Shown here: one piece after another, positions 35,594 through 47,085 of the stretch
How the letters are laid out: every line of letters starts with the position of its first letter
Position numbering within the stretch: the stretch's first letter is position 1
Source: Triglochin maritima
Lineage: Eukaryota > Streptophyta > Magnoliopsida > Alismatales > Juncaginaceae
NCBI GenBank assembly: GCA_963682175.1
Contig: OY821770.1
Coordinates: forward strand, 14,228,501-14,292,500
DNA: 64,000 bases
Direction of reading: 5' to 3'
Program-made: the position numbers and the translations under genes
Notes under the pieces: model-generated
What the model was told of the DNA's origin: nothing
Database searches by the model: none
What the model saw: the letters and a program-made list of their open reading frames with translations, nothing else

Positions 35594-36131
35594 CTTTGCT
35601 CACTTTTTATCATATGGAACTAGCATCCACCACCCACAATAATGAAATCCCATTGCCCAACCATTATACTTGTTAGATTATTGTCATTATTATACATTCA
35701 TTATTGATTGGTTTTGGAGGGGGTCATGCCTTATAGGTGTGGATATAGATTGCCCATTTGTGCCATCCTGCAAAGCAGAGTGCATGTGGAGGAAGGAATA
35801 ATAATGTGAATTCTAGTCATATATGTATACATGTCATGTCAAGAAACATTTCCTTCAGATCTCATCAAAAAAAATTGTATCTACTTTTGTGTGCTCTTCT
35901 CTCTTTCATTTAATTCCAGTGATTTGTGGGAAGTTTTGGGTTGGATGGTCAATTCATTCCTTGCCATAGATTGGGAATTTGCAGATGGAATTTTTGTTTT
36001 GAAGCTCATCAAGTCTTGGTTGAAATGGAGAAGGTTCTCACAGTTTCAAAATATTTATGTTCTTTGGAGTTAAATTGTTCAGAAAAATATATGGAGGCAT
36101 CATTGCATGTGGTAGTTACATGGGTCCTAAG

Positions 36132-36132
36132 T

Positions 36133-36160
<28 letters not shown>
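36132..36160. repeat. AT microsatellite
   Basis: Uninterrupted TA repeat of about 14 units. Confidence 0.9.
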
Positions 36161-36164
<4 letters not shown>

Positions 36165-37717
36165 CAAAAAGATGGTTACTACATGTTTAAACTACAAGTT
36201 TTTTATTCTTTGGGATCTGTTTGGGCATTGTAGTCTTAATGGAAGTCTTTGCTCTTTGGCATCTGTGATGGAGACTCTTTTCAAAAATCTGAAGGGAGAA
36301 CTTTCAAGCTACATATGAAGAGCTTCTACTTTCAAAGATTTCAACAATTAAATCTCTAGGGTTCCACCCCAAGCAATGGATGAACCTTTTCTTTAACTTC
36401 AAGGAATAACCTTTTCTTGAATAGAACAATTGAAGCAGCATGCTCATGAGTAAATACCAATATTCTTCTAACAAAATCTTCTAGTTTTTCTTTAAGAAAC
36501 TTTCCAAATTTATTCTATTTAAATTCATCGACACAATTCGAACGTTCTATCTTTGATCTTGGGATTAAAAATCTTTCTGATATCTTTTGTTAAGTTGCTC
36601 GGACCATAATGAATTAATGGTTAATTACTAGCCTTGCGACTGTAAAACTATAATCTAACAACTAGACTAACAAGAGTTAGAGAAGAACTTCTGCAAGTCC
36701 AACTGGGGTTAAGTAAAGAAGAGAGATTTGTTATAGGTAATTAATAAAGTTGACTAAGAAGGTGGATTGGTGGGGGTGCTTTCTTAGCAAGAGATAGGAA
36801 ATGGTTAAAATAGTGCAAGTAGGCCAACCCACCACATGGATGGGTTTTGGAAGGGAGGGCCTTGGCATTTTAATGTGAACCACTAGCACAGCTGGATGGT
36901 GTGGAACTCACTCAAACCTTGACTTTAAAACAAATAGGAGATGGCAACAAGTGCCTTTTGTAGTAGTGTGGAGTGGATGGCCAATTGAGAGAGAGTTGGG
37001 TGTGCTCTGCTCTGGCACCAACACTGCCCATGAAGGCACAGTTGGAAGATGACAACAAAAGTTGGTGGTTGGGCAATACCTGTCAACAAACTTATGTTAA
37101 TAGGAAGTATCCAACCATTACTGTTACACACTAATTACAGTTTATGACTTTACTACTATTTGTAAGCAGACATATTTTTGAAACGTAAAAGATAAGAAAA
37201 ACTATGTAGCATTCTCGAATCTACCATTTAAAGATTGTGTTACGATTTTCTTCCATCATGTATTTTGCCTTCCCGGGAAGTTTACTATTTACAGCTAGAG
37301 AGGTGCTAAGGTGCCCGGTGCCCCTAGAAACATAAAATTTTGATTTAAGCAAGACTGTCAATTTTTTCCCTTCAAGGTTCTCCCTTTTCTTATTGATAAT
37401 ACTCATGCAAAGGCATTTACATATTTACATTGAATTATTGCTAGAACAACGTAAATAAGAACTTACGAATTCCAGGATTTTCTTGCCGGTCAGAACATAG
37501 AAAAAACAATATATTGTATTCTTGTGGATCCAGATTCCATTAATTTTTCTAAATCCTAGCACATGATAGGAACCCTAGTGATGACCATAATGATATGCTT
37601 ATGAACCAAGTATATTAATTAATTAAACACCTCATCCATCACATGGAAATAATCAATACAGCTTGTACAAGGGTAGGAAGTAACACAACCACATCAATTG
37701 TGTAATACTAATACTAA

Positions 37718-37739
37718 TATATATATATATATATATATA
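37718..37739. repeat. AT microsatellite
   Basis: Uninterrupted AT repeat of about 11 units, 115 bases downstream of the - strand gene's stop codon. Confidence 0.9.
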
Positions 37740-37854
37740 GGCCACACTCTAAGCACAAAATATGTAAGGATGGAATTGGATTCTGAGCCTTCAACATGGT
37801 TTTCCTGCTACTTTGTTCTTTCTTTCCAGTTCACTTCAGCTCATGCAAGAAAAT

Positions 37855-40800
37855 TCACTCTGTCCAAAATTTTACAAAAGCTGCAAAGAACCCCTTCATT
37901 GAGGACCAGAAGGGATTGGTTCCTGGTGTCTTTTGATCCTTACAAGCACCCTCGACAGACTTACTGCAATAGCAACACAATGTGACTAAGATGTGTTGTA
38001 GAAAATATTTTAAGCTAGAGGTTAGATTCGAAAAGCTGTTGATACACATTATCATCAAGGTAATCCTGAACTGAGATCAATATGAAGCCTTGAGTTGAAG
38101 ACTAAATGAGTCAGTGAAACAACTATAATCTTTATAAAATACAAGCGCAAATTGTCCTTTCGACTCAGAACAGATTTGTCTAGTTTTTCTACCTTAAATA
38201 TGCTACGGTTGGTCATGTGTAACATCATCAACGGTAATCAGCAGAGGTATAAACTGTACCTGCTTGGTGAATCTGATGATTTACTTTCTGTCTGGGTGGT
38301 AAGGATGTGTTGTTCAAGCTCAGTTACTGTTTCCTGTTCCAACTTCATATGGCACCAATTTACCTGTCCAGATCTTTTTTCAATGGTTTGGCTATCTTTC
38401 TCACTATGTACTTGCAAGGGAAGTACAGGTTCCACCTGCAGACGTGATACCAAGATTGCAGATTTATTTACACCCTATGGTCAATGGCAGAAAATGATGC
38501 ATGATCTCGCAAAAGGTCCTTTTTTCGTAGACATAAGTTTAAGCACCAGGATGATTTTTCTATAAACATCTAGTTCATAAGCATACAAGAACCGCCAACA
38601 GCAACGGTATTATCAAAAGGGACAAAATAATAAGAGCCCATCGCAGTGGACAATAATGGGACTTCCTTATCAAAATCGTTGGAAATTAAACAAGGAAAGA
38701 GATGTGCTTCACAATGATATCCATCTAAAGCATGGAAGTTCACCTAGATCCACTATTTTAGAGGTAACACAAAACTAGTATTGTGATGATTACTGGTGCA
38801 GTAGTGAAGATAAAAGAAAGGCATCAGTACTTCTAGTAGATTGCTTTGCACCATGTTTTATTTGAAAGTTCGAAGGTGGTGCGTCAAATGAGACCTGTAA
38901 CTAATGCAATTTGCCTGCTAAGTTCAGTTCTTTCATCGTATGCTTACTCTTTTAAACGGGAGTAATTACAATTTGCATATAATGAAAGAAACTTTACCTC
39001 CAATTTTAATATGATCTATAAAGAAATTAAATGTACCCAAAATACAATCTTAATTCATACAAGGTTAAGAACTTGTCATTGATCATGTTAATTGAAATAT
39101 ATCTCCTTGTATTTGTGTATTTACCACTGTTATGAAAACCGGACCGGACCGGCCGGTTGGACCGTGAACCGGAGGCTTGTCTGGTCCGGTAACCCCCCAA
39201 AACCCGTTTTTGTGTTAAACCATGCCGGACCGGCGGTTGAACCGGTCCAGCCGGTTCAGCCGCGGTTCTGGGTAAATGGATATCCGTTTACCCATATCCG
39301 TTTACTCGAATAAAAAAAACACAAATGTAATAAACGGATAAACGGATCAATATCTGGAGTAGAATAATAAGGTGTCGAAACAAAAAAACGTCCGCAAAAC
39401 GAGCGACAGAGGGAGCACGCTTTGTAGGGGGACTCACGTCCCCCGCAGGGGTTGCCGCCCCCTGTCACTCCCGTATTCGTACTCCGATTTTAATTTTCAT
39501 ATTTATTTTTTGTTTATTTCTATATTTATGACGTCATGCTGACGTCACCGGTTCGATTCGGTCAGACCCCAGTCGAACCTCTGAACCTTTAAACCTTTGA
39601 CGTTACCGGTTCAACGTCCGGTTCGATTCTAAAAACCTTGGTATTTACGTATCTCATATTTGTTCAATGTAGTAATTTTCAACAATGAACATTGCTTGCA
39701 ATAATTTCCGAGAAGATCCATATAAACTTAGAAGCTGGGTCCATTCAGATTTCAACATAGCTACATAGCCTATAGCCCTATATTGACATCACATTCAAGT
39801 GCCTTTTCAAGGAGATGCACTTAACTCCAATTTTTAACTTACATTGTGGTGTCCTGTCATCCTACTTCATAGATTTCTTGCAACATAAGCTATTAACTAT
39901 AAATCAGCATCCCGCATATTCAAGTCAAACCCAATTGCTATTTGCCATACTATTTATATTTAGTTATGTACAAACAAAAGATACAGGGACAATCTTTAAT
40001 TTTTTTGTGCATAATCATGTAGAAAGTAAAGCAATGTAGACTTTGATTTTTTCCCCAGTACCGGACCATGTAAGTTGCACACTGCTCAGCATTTACTGAT
40101 CAATGATTCAATTCAATAACGAGAAGGTTTTTCTTGAAATTTAGACTGACCAATAGCTCAACTAATTATTTGTGAAAACAACTTCTAATAACAGAATATG
40201 CTTTTATGCACTAATTTAGTAGAAAATATGCTGACTTCAGTTTTTGAAGTAAACACATTAAATGACTTGTTTGAAAAGTTTCTCGAAATTGTCTGTGAAT
40301 ATTTAACTTTCTTTTAGAAATTTAAAAAGGAAATTACGTGTACATAGGTTGAATTACAAAAATTGGCATAGCTCGAGTAACCAATTCAAACAAGTACAGT
40401 ACAACTAAGACAGGAACAGAGCATTCACATGTGCTCCCATAAACAAAGATATCTATCCAAAGAAAAAAAACCAAAAAAACGTTATTTATGAATAGATGAT
40501 TTTTAACTCCAACCACCTCAAACTTCTTTTAAATTACAAATGCATTACACTGCACCCTATTGTCTTCTCCATATTTATATGCTCATCTCACCAAAAACAA
40601 TATTTTGAAATTGTTTGTAAGCTCTCTTGCACTACAAACATTTTGATAGACAAGAATCCACAGGGTAAACCACAAAGGTCGACTTGTTAGGGGTAAACTT
40701 GTGGGGCTTATAAACCACAGCAAACACTCAGTTTTACCCAATGTGAGACCATCCTAACACATTTATACTATAATTATGAACCATTCACTTAATCACGTTA

Positions 40801-43800
40801 TAATGAAGATCAAGAAGCAACAAATATGATGTCAGGAGCAATGTGAGACCATCCTAACACATTTATACTATAATTATGAACCATTCACTTAATCACGTTA
40901 TAATGAAGATCAAGAAGCAACAAATATGATGTCAGGAGCAATTGATCTCATATCCACTTAAATTTTATGAAAAATTGCTTTTCCTTTAAAATGCTACTAA
41001 AATGTCATATTGACAACTATACACCTCATTTTTTTTGGATTACATTGACCCTCTTCTAAAGTTTTTTGTGTGTTAATTGCACTGTAACACTTGATTCGTG
41101 ATTCAAAACAGCATTACCTCCATACAACCTAAAACAAATAGATTATGAAACACAAGACAAACCTTACCTATGCCCACCATGGAACCCATCCCACCGGCAC
41201 CACCACAACCAGAAGCTCAACAACAATTGATTGAAACCACCACCATCTACAACTTCAATAATCATAAATGAACCCAATAGTATCACTAGTCCATAACCAA
41301 AATTCCCAAATTGAAACCTACCACCACAAATATCACTAAACTAGCCCTAGCTTTCTTCTCAAACACAATCAACATAAAGAAACTATCACAACCGTCACTA
41401 AAGCCAATACCAATGCCAACATACCCATCACAACAACTACCTTTGAACCTAATACCTTGACTGAAATAGCTAACCCACCAATAAGAACTCACTACTATAG
41501 CTAGTACAATAATTCACAATAATGAAGATCATTTTCTCCAAACTAGTGAATCATACCAAGAAAACTAGTCCTCCTGTCTCCTACTCATTTCGTCTTAGAG
41601 TAAGACATGAGAGGGGAGATAGAAGTTGTCTGTCTTCGGAATTCAACTTGCCAATGTTACTTAAAAGGATTGTGTTTATTAAATTCTTTTATAGGTTAAA
41701 AAAAATTCTTATGAGTCACAAGTTTTTGTTGAATTGTTTAGTCAATTTGGCAAAGGATCTTATAATGGTCTTATTGGAAGACAAAGACTAGGAAGATAAT
41801 GACACAAATGGAGAAAATGAGGTGCAATGCTTAGGTAACGCCTAGGCGACTGGGATCACCTAGGCGTTTATGCGGTCGCCCAGTGCTGGGCTGTTGATGT
41901 TGCTGTTGCTGTTACTGTTGCTGTGTGCTGTTGCTGAGCCCAGAAAACTAGCCGTTGCTGTGTGCTGTGCACAACACATGTCGCCTAGGCAACACCGCAC
42001 ACCCTTGTGTGCGGTGTGCGGGTGGTCGCATAGGCAACCACCCAAGGGGGTGGTCGCCTAGGTGACCGCCCATCAAAACATTGATGAGGTGACATATTAG
42101 ATTTTATAGATACGCATGTTGTGCTGCAAAAAATATGATTGCGGCTTTTCTGTACTCTTTAAGCTACACATTGGAAGCTCGTGGTCATGAGAAGTAGTAA
42201 CACAATACCATGTCGGAATGGGTAAAATCTCAAATGCAGATTGTAAACTCTCAAATTTTGTTTTAAAAAGAGAAAATATATTAGATCTTCGACACCAATT
42301 TTTTAAGAGATTTAATGAATAAAGGGCTAAGGAATACTACATCACACATTATGGTAACCATCAAGAAAGCTAGTAGATTGCATGAAGACAATAACAATAA
42401 AGAAAGCACAAGAAATGCAATGTGAACAGAAATTGTTTGAGAGAGTCCTTACATCAATAGCTAGGATGAACTCGTGGTGCAGTGAGAACGTAAAACTAAA
42501 TAATGCAGCCAAAACAAAAATTACCTTAGTAGTTGGAGTTTCAGATGCAAGTTGGTTGGAGACATCTGAAACAAGAGACATTTCTGCAGCTAGGTTTGTT
42601 GCAGTCCTGGTGGCATGATATTGCAACTGCTCAGTTTTTAAATTCTTCTTGTTGGCATGGTTATTGATTTCCACTGCTTCTCTAAAACCCTGAAAATCCT
42701 CAATTCCTAGTGAAGTTTGAATGGAGCTACCATCTGAGGAGCTGGATGATATGGAAAATTCTTCAATGGAAGAAAAATGAACTTCTATTTTTTCAGAAAG
42801 AATAACTTCATTCTTTTCCACAGCTATCGGGTATTTTGATGAATCTGAGGAGCTAGATGATATGGATAGTTCTTCGACAGAAGAAGAATGAGCTTCTGTT
42901 TTTCCAGAAAGGGTAACCTCGTTATTTTCCACAGCTATTGGGTGTACTGATGCATCTGAGGAGCCAGATGATAAGGATAATTCTTCAATAGAAGAAGAAT
43001 GAGCTTCTATTTCTTCAGAAAGAGTAACTTTGTTATCTTTCACAGCTATTGGATGTTCTGATGAAGCTAAGGAGCTAGATGATATGGAAAATTCTTGAAC
43101 TGAAGGATGACCTTCCTTTTTTTCAGAAAGAGAAGCTTCATTATTTTCCACAGCTATCAGGTGTTCAGATGAATCTGCTAGGGTAATTTCAGGAATGTCA
43201 TCTTTGGTCAAAGAAACAGAATCCAATTGCCAATCAACTACCTTTGCATGTTCACCAACTTCAAATTTATCTTTTCCATCCTGTGACTGTTCTAATCCGA
43301 ATGTGTCATTGTTGCTGTAGGAATCTTGTTCAACACCTACTGAGGATATCCCATCTGATAGCTCCGCGTCAACAATTTCATTTGACTGGGTTGCAATCAA
43401 TTCCTGAAAGTTGGTCTCATCAATTTCATAAATCCCGCTATTCGATTGTTCAATTTCCTTGTGAAACAACAAAGTTTTCTCATTATTCGTGTCTCCTTCT
43501 TCGGTATGATGCCCATTTACTCCTAACAACAAAGGGCTCTGTTCATCAGCAGACAACACCTCGACATGATCATCAAGATTAAGCCCTTGTGAATCAGGAT
43601 TCCCAGGACGCAGGACCTTATTTTCCTGAATCACTTCCCGTACGATTTCACGCACCGTGTAGAAAGACCCGCCCACTTCCTTGTGGGTGAGGTTAAGCGA
43701 AGGGAAACTCCCATCGTTCGCCTTCTGATATCTGAAAAGCACAATTAAAACACATAACTCCACTAAAAACCATACAAATCTAAATTCACCTAATTCCTCA

Positions 43801-44331
43801 ACAAACTTGTGAAATTCGTCTTATGTCAACATCAACAATACCCAAAAACCTCAAAAGAGGCTCCCACATGAAGCAGGGTAAGGGGGTCAGATGTACGCCT
43901 CAACCATGCCCCCGTCACCCTATAACAGAGAGATTGTTTCCGATTGCCCCGTGATCTGATGCCAAGAAAATTTTCTACTAATTCACAATAATAAGAATCA
44001 CAGACAGCTTATATGAACCACATTGATTTAGTCCATTGTAGCCCAAAGCCAAAAAAAAAAAAAAAAACTTTGACTCCCTTAGGAATGTATACAGAAATTC
44101 GTCTTATGTATTGTAACGAAATTTTCGCACAGAGCAAACTACATTTCGAACGGAACTCAGAGGAGAAAGAAAGAAAGAGAAAAGTTACGTCTTTATGAAG
44201 GTCTCGACCATCGACTTCCGCTCCTCCTTCGACCTCCGGCTACGCCGCTTCTTCCCATGAGAGGAATCGCCGCCGCACCTCGCGATGGCGAAGACTTGGC
44301 CGGACCAATCAGCCCTCAAAGCCACATTCAT
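37855..44331 (-). CDS. AT3G52170-type helix-turn-helix protein
   Basis: Exon 1 (44331-44189) starts MNVALRADWSGQVF and ends in RRSKEERKSMVETFIKT. Exon 2 (43731-42525) continues YQKANDGSFPSLNLTHKEVG then GSFYTVREIVREVIQENKVL. This joined block of about residues 30-85 is the conserved N-terminal domain of a plant family typified by Arabidopsis AT3G52170, described as helix-turn-helix and often annotated DNA-binding. Phases 2/1 and 0 fit. Exon 2 encodes an acidic serine-rich middle with four 37-residue repeats. Two downstream exons are inferred: 38435-38364 (VEPVLPLQVHSEK..., 24 codons) and 37959-37855 (SVEGACKDQ..., ending NPFWSSMKGFFAAFVKFW), both phase 0, giving 508 residues. The aromatic C-terminus resembles what I recall of family members. 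The last acceptor is ambiguous between two nearby AGs. If exon 2 is not spliced it reads on to a stop at 42342. Function unknown. Confidence 0.8.
39130..39650. mobile_element. CCGG-rich non-autonomous repeat
   Basis: The left edge is rich in ACCGGACCGG and GGCCGGTTGG, and the right edge in CACCGGTTCGATTCGG, TTACCGGTTCAACG and CCGGTTCGATTC. The two sides are roughly inverted to one another, as in a common class of plant TIR-bearing repeats. A foldback-type insertion lies inside (39320-39467). The ends are degenerate and no target duplication was found. Confidence 0.45.
39320..39467 (-). mobile_element. Arm of a foldback-type MITE
   Basis: On the - strand it reads GGGGGCGGCAACCCCTGCGG, GGACGTGAGTCCCCC, AAAGCGTGCTCCCTC, TGTCGCTCG, TTTGCGGACG and CCAGATATTGATCCG. 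The same series of blocks occurs at 46397-47273. Only one arm is present here. Confidence 0.55.
40741..40940. repeat. Perfect 100-bp tandem duplication
   Basis: 40741-40840 and 40841-40940 are identical by eye, both starting ATGTGAGACCATCC and ending GATGTCAGGAGCA. The lack of differences implies a recent duplication or ongoing homogenisation. It lies in the intron of the - strand gene. Confidence 0.95.
41838..42075. repeat. GCCTAGGCG-rich repeat with TGTTGC microsatellite
   Basis: Repeated near-palindromes CGCCTAGGCGAC, CACCTAGGCG, TCGCCTAGG and GGTCGCCTAGGTGACC, with a GTTGCTGTTGCTG run and GTGTGCGGTGTGCG. The left and right parts are partly inverted (GGTCGCCCA...GACCGCCCA), suggesting a small foldback repeat. 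Confidence 0.5.
42732..43172 (-). repeat. Four tandem 36-37-residue repeats coded within exon 2
   Basis: 441 bases encode repeats of 36, 37, 37 and 37 residues. Each follows SS.HPIAVENNEVTLSEK, then EAHSSSIEELSISSSSSD. They are acidic and serine-rich, so probably disordered, and could be phosphorylated. The copies differ by several residues each, so the array is not very recent. Confidence 0.9.
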
Positions 44332-44451
44332 GGTGGTCCAATCCCAACTTCCTCACAACTTCAGTTACACTAAAATACCTACAAAAAAGGAGGAAAAAAA
44401 TGAAAAACTCTTACGAAAACTTTCTTATAGGAGAGAACACATTTCCGAAAT

Positions 44452-44570
44452 GGTTAGGGTTTTGAGAGTGGGGAGAAGGGGTGGGGGAGCGTACCTGACC
44501 TGAAAGGGTTGGATCGAAGTGGTGGGAGGATTGGAGTGGTTTTATTGTGGGAGCAAAAACCCTAAACCCA
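44452..44570 (-). promoter_or_regulatory. Telo-box-like motifs upstream of the helix-turn-helix gene
   Basis: AAAACCCTAACC (- strand of 44452-44465) and AAAAACCCTAAACCC (+ strand, 44555-44570) lie 120-240 bases upstream of the start codon. AAACCCTAA telo-boxes are frequent near plant transcription starts, especially of growth-related genes. Motif-only evidence. Confidence 0.35.
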
Positions 44571-45008
44571 TATTGGTTGGAGAAAGAGGTGCTGGTGGTG
44601 GCAGCTGAAGATTATCATTCTGACGAACATCCAAATAATGAATAATTTCATTCGCGTGGCAAACGTGAACGTTAGAGATGACGTTTCAAAGAGTTTTTGT
44701 ATGATTACAAATTTACAATACATATCATGTAAACGAGGTTTTGAAAATATTTTTTAGCTACGTAAATTATCTGAATTGCTAAACATCGTCCCAAAATTAC
44801 TTAAATCGTCTCTTGAAATTACCAAATTGCCCTTCATCCTATTTTTGCTTATATATCTCACAAATTCACTCTTTTTTCAAAATTTTCTCTTCCTATACCT
44901 ACTACAGAAGATTAGGAATGTCTCGGAGGCCAGACAAGCAGTCAGCAGTTCCCCCGGTGTACCCGTATACGGTAACCTTACTTTATTTATTTGTTTTCCA
45001 AAAAAAAA

Positions 45009-45881
45009 TTAAAAAAAGTGGTCGGCGTCCGAGGGAGACGCCCCCCGCATGGGGCGGGCGTCCGAGGAAGCCGCTCCCCCCATAGGTTTTGTTTGCGCCT
45101 CAGTCATATCACGAACAATCTTCTTCGCCCAAGAACTTAGACCACTAATTTGACGATGACCCTCTGGATAAACTGCCAGTCTGTGGTTGTGATGTCCGTG
45201 AGCACTATTAAAAACCACAACCCATCCATCACGATCTCGTCGCTCCGCTTTTATTAAGAAACGGCAACCACAACCCTTTCTTTTGGTGTTTCTTCGAAGT
45301 GCAGTATCCATATCCTGAGACTCCATTTGATTTCGCCGGTCGCATCTCAAATAACAATCCATCCGACTATCTGATCTTGTTTTGTACGACGACACGACCA
45401 AAAAAACACAGCTCCGATAGCTACTTGTTTGGCCCATTTACATGCTTCATCGATTGTTTCAAAGATTTGTGTAGTTTGAAATAACTCACTGTAATCCACT
45501 CCATCACCACCGAAATCTTCCAACGGAACCTACAAAAAAAATCGAAATTAAAAAAATCAAAAAAAATTCGGGCGTCTGTATTAAACGCCTACCCCATGGG
45601 AGGGGCGTCTGAGTTAAACGCCCTTCCCAAGGGTGAGGCGTCTGAGTAGGACGCCTGACCTTAGGGAAGGGCGTCTACTACAGACGCCTTACCCAAGGGG
45701 AGGACGTCTACATAAGACGCCTCTCCCATTGCGTAGGCGTCTGCATTAGACGCCTCGGCCAAGGGGAGGACGTCCTACGCAGACGCCCTCACCTTGGGGG
45801 AGGCGTCTAATGCAGACGCCCGGCCCAAAATTTGCACCGCGCCAGGCTTACCTCACCGGATGCATCACCCTCGCCAGACAT
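45009..45881 (-). pseudogene. FAR1-like DNA-binding domain of a MULE transposase
   Basis: Exon 1 (45881-45852) encodes MSGEGDASGE with a GTAAGC donor. Exon 2 starts at 45529 after TTTTGTAG with VPLEDFGGDG and IFETIDEACKWAKQVA. A frameshift near the T-run at about 45406 moves to the frame with KTRSDSRMDCYLRCDRR, KRKGCGCRFLIKAERR, DGWVVVFNSAHGHHNH and SWAKKIVRDMTEAQTKP. Cys-X-Cys and His-X-His in this order are the zinc site of the FAR1/WRKY-GCM1 domain found at the start of many MULE transposases. The catalytic MULE domain is absent: the frame ends within TIR-proximal GC-rich sequence. It cannot transpose itself. A domesticated DNA-binding protein is conceivable but the frameshift argues against it. 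Confidence 0.75.
45560..45830. repeat. Palindromic GGCGTCT...AGACGCC tandem array
   Basis: About seven units of roughly 38-41 bases. Each pairs GGCGTCT with AGACGCC around a 6-7 base loop and is spaced by CCCAAGGGGAGG-like sequence, itself roughly palindromic. It fills the intron of the MULE pseudogene. GGCGTCCGAGG copies recur in its exon at 45022-45075. Confidence 0.85.
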
Positions 45882-46037
45882 TTTCGTGGTGTTTTTACTG
45901 ATAAATTATGAATATACAAGACCGTAGGCCTAATTTATAGACACGGGACGATATGGGTATTAAATATATTGTTAAGGGCAATTTGGTAATTTCAAGGGGC
46001 GATTTAAGTAGTTTTGGGGCGACGTTTAGTAGTTCCC

Positions 46038-46396
46038 TAAATTATTCTTAAATCTATAGTAACATATGAGAATTTATTCTCTTGAAGTTTCATACTTCTC
46101 CTCTATAAAGAGAGATTGTGTTTTGTATTGTACAAACACAATAATGAATAAAAAAAGAAAATAATTTAAAATAATCATCAAATAAAAAAATGAAAAGAGC
46201 AAATGGAAAACTTATTTAACAAAGTATATACCTTGAAAACGTCATCACTGATGTTGTTTTTATGCTATATGAAAACGACATCATTGATGTCGTTTTTACC
46301 TAAGTTAAAAAGAAATCCAAGATGTTGTGTTTTTATCTGAAAAACAGCACTATAAAAATGAAATTTGAGATGTTATTTTTTTCTAAATAAAAAATA
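46038..46396. other. AT-rich spacer
   Basis: No gene. Near 46230-46310 the words AAAACGTCATCACTGATG and AAAACGACATCATTGATG repeat in tandem. Part of an unclassified repeat at most. Confidence 0.45.
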
Positions 46397-46423
46397 CAGG
46401 GGTGGCAGCCTCTGCGGGGGACG

Positions 46424-47052
46424 TAGGGGTGGCAATGGGTATCTGGACCGATGGAACCGAACCAGAACCGGGACAAAATGGATATGGGTCGGATCTGGAT
46501 ATACACTTTCAGAACCGACCCGGTTCCGGTTCGGATATGGTTCTATTCAATGGACCCGGAACCAGAACTGGATCCGACGTGAACAATACTTTCAAAAATA
46601 TTGTCACCTACTAGGATTCGAACTTGAGTGCATGGGCCACAGTCCCATGAGCTTCACCACTACACCAACTCATGGGAATTGGTAATTAATGCTATCCTGA
46701 ATATATATTGTTTGGAAAAATGAATTTTGTGTGGAAAGTATAGTCCCACATCGGAAAAATTAATTTCTTACTCCAAATTCAAACTATAAAAGCTCACCAT
46801 AGGCCATTGGTTTCAACAAGTCTTTTGGGATGCGTTTTTTTGACCAAATCCGCAAAGAACACATTGAAAAATACAAATTTTGTACTGAAATCGGTTCCAA
46901 CGGATACGGTTCTGGGTATCCGTTAACCAACCGGATCCGATTCTGGATACCCATGTTGGGAACCGGATCCGGTTCTGGGTCTCACTTTGTAATTCGGATC
47001 CAGTTCCGGTTCTACTAGTATCCGAACCGGAACCGATCTGTCGCCATCCCTA
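46424..47052. mobile_element. hAT-like MITE with 8-bp target duplication
   Basis: The ends TAGGGGTGGCAATGGG and TCGCCATCCCTA are inverted copies. Left flank GGGGGACG (46416-46423) and right flank AGGGGACG (47053-47060) match at 7 of 8 bases, the size made by hAT elements. The interior is rich in GGTTCCGGTTCGGATA-type words and has no intact coding frame. Confidence 0.75.
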
Positions 47053-47064
47053 AGGGGACGTGAG

Positions 47065-47085
47065 CCCCCCCCCCCCCCCCCCCCC
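47065..47085. repeat. Poly(C) run of 21
   Basis: An uninterrupted run of 21 C in the foldback element, where the family copy at 39.4 kb has only about five. Its length may be approximate if read-length error affected the assembly. Confidence 0.9.

Larger units (their letters stand above)
35594..37854. other. Convergent intergenic region
   Basis: Lies between the 3' ends of the PLATZ gene (+) and the helix-turn-helix gene (-), so it should hold both 3' untranslated regions. It contains two AT dinucleotide runs (36132-36160 and about 37718-37739). Short open frames, for example near 35926-36318 and 36925-37131, match nothing recognised. Confidence 0.5.
38436..42524 (-). other. Large repeat-filled intron of the - strand gene
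   Basis: About 4.1 kb between exons 2 and 3. Donor AAG|GTAATT and acceptor CTGCAG|GTGGAA on the - strand are standard. It contains a CCGG-rich repeat (39130-39650), part of a foldback-family arm (39320-39467), a perfect 100-bp tandem duplication (40741-40940) and a GCCTAGGCG-rich repeat (41838-42075). No other gene was recognised inside it. Confidence 0.6.
44771..46037 (-). mobile_element. Mutator-like element with FAR1-type fragment
   Basis: Inverted ends share TTGCTAAACATCGTCCCAAA on the left and its near-complement TTTGGGGCGACGTTTAGTAG on the right, then TTACTTAAATCG and GAAATTACCAAATTGCCCTT. That makes TIRs of at least 70 bases. TAAATTAT flanks both sides (44763-44770 and 46038-46045); with one mismatch it extends to the 9 bases usual for Mutator elements. 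The element is 1267 bp and holds one - strand pseudogene with only the DNA-binding part of a transposase. Confidence 0.8.

Noticed and set aside
44285..45085. Several + strand frames of 60-90 codons as genes
   Set aside because: They overlap the opposite-strand first exon of the helix-turn-helix gene and the MULE pseudogene and show no family similarity.
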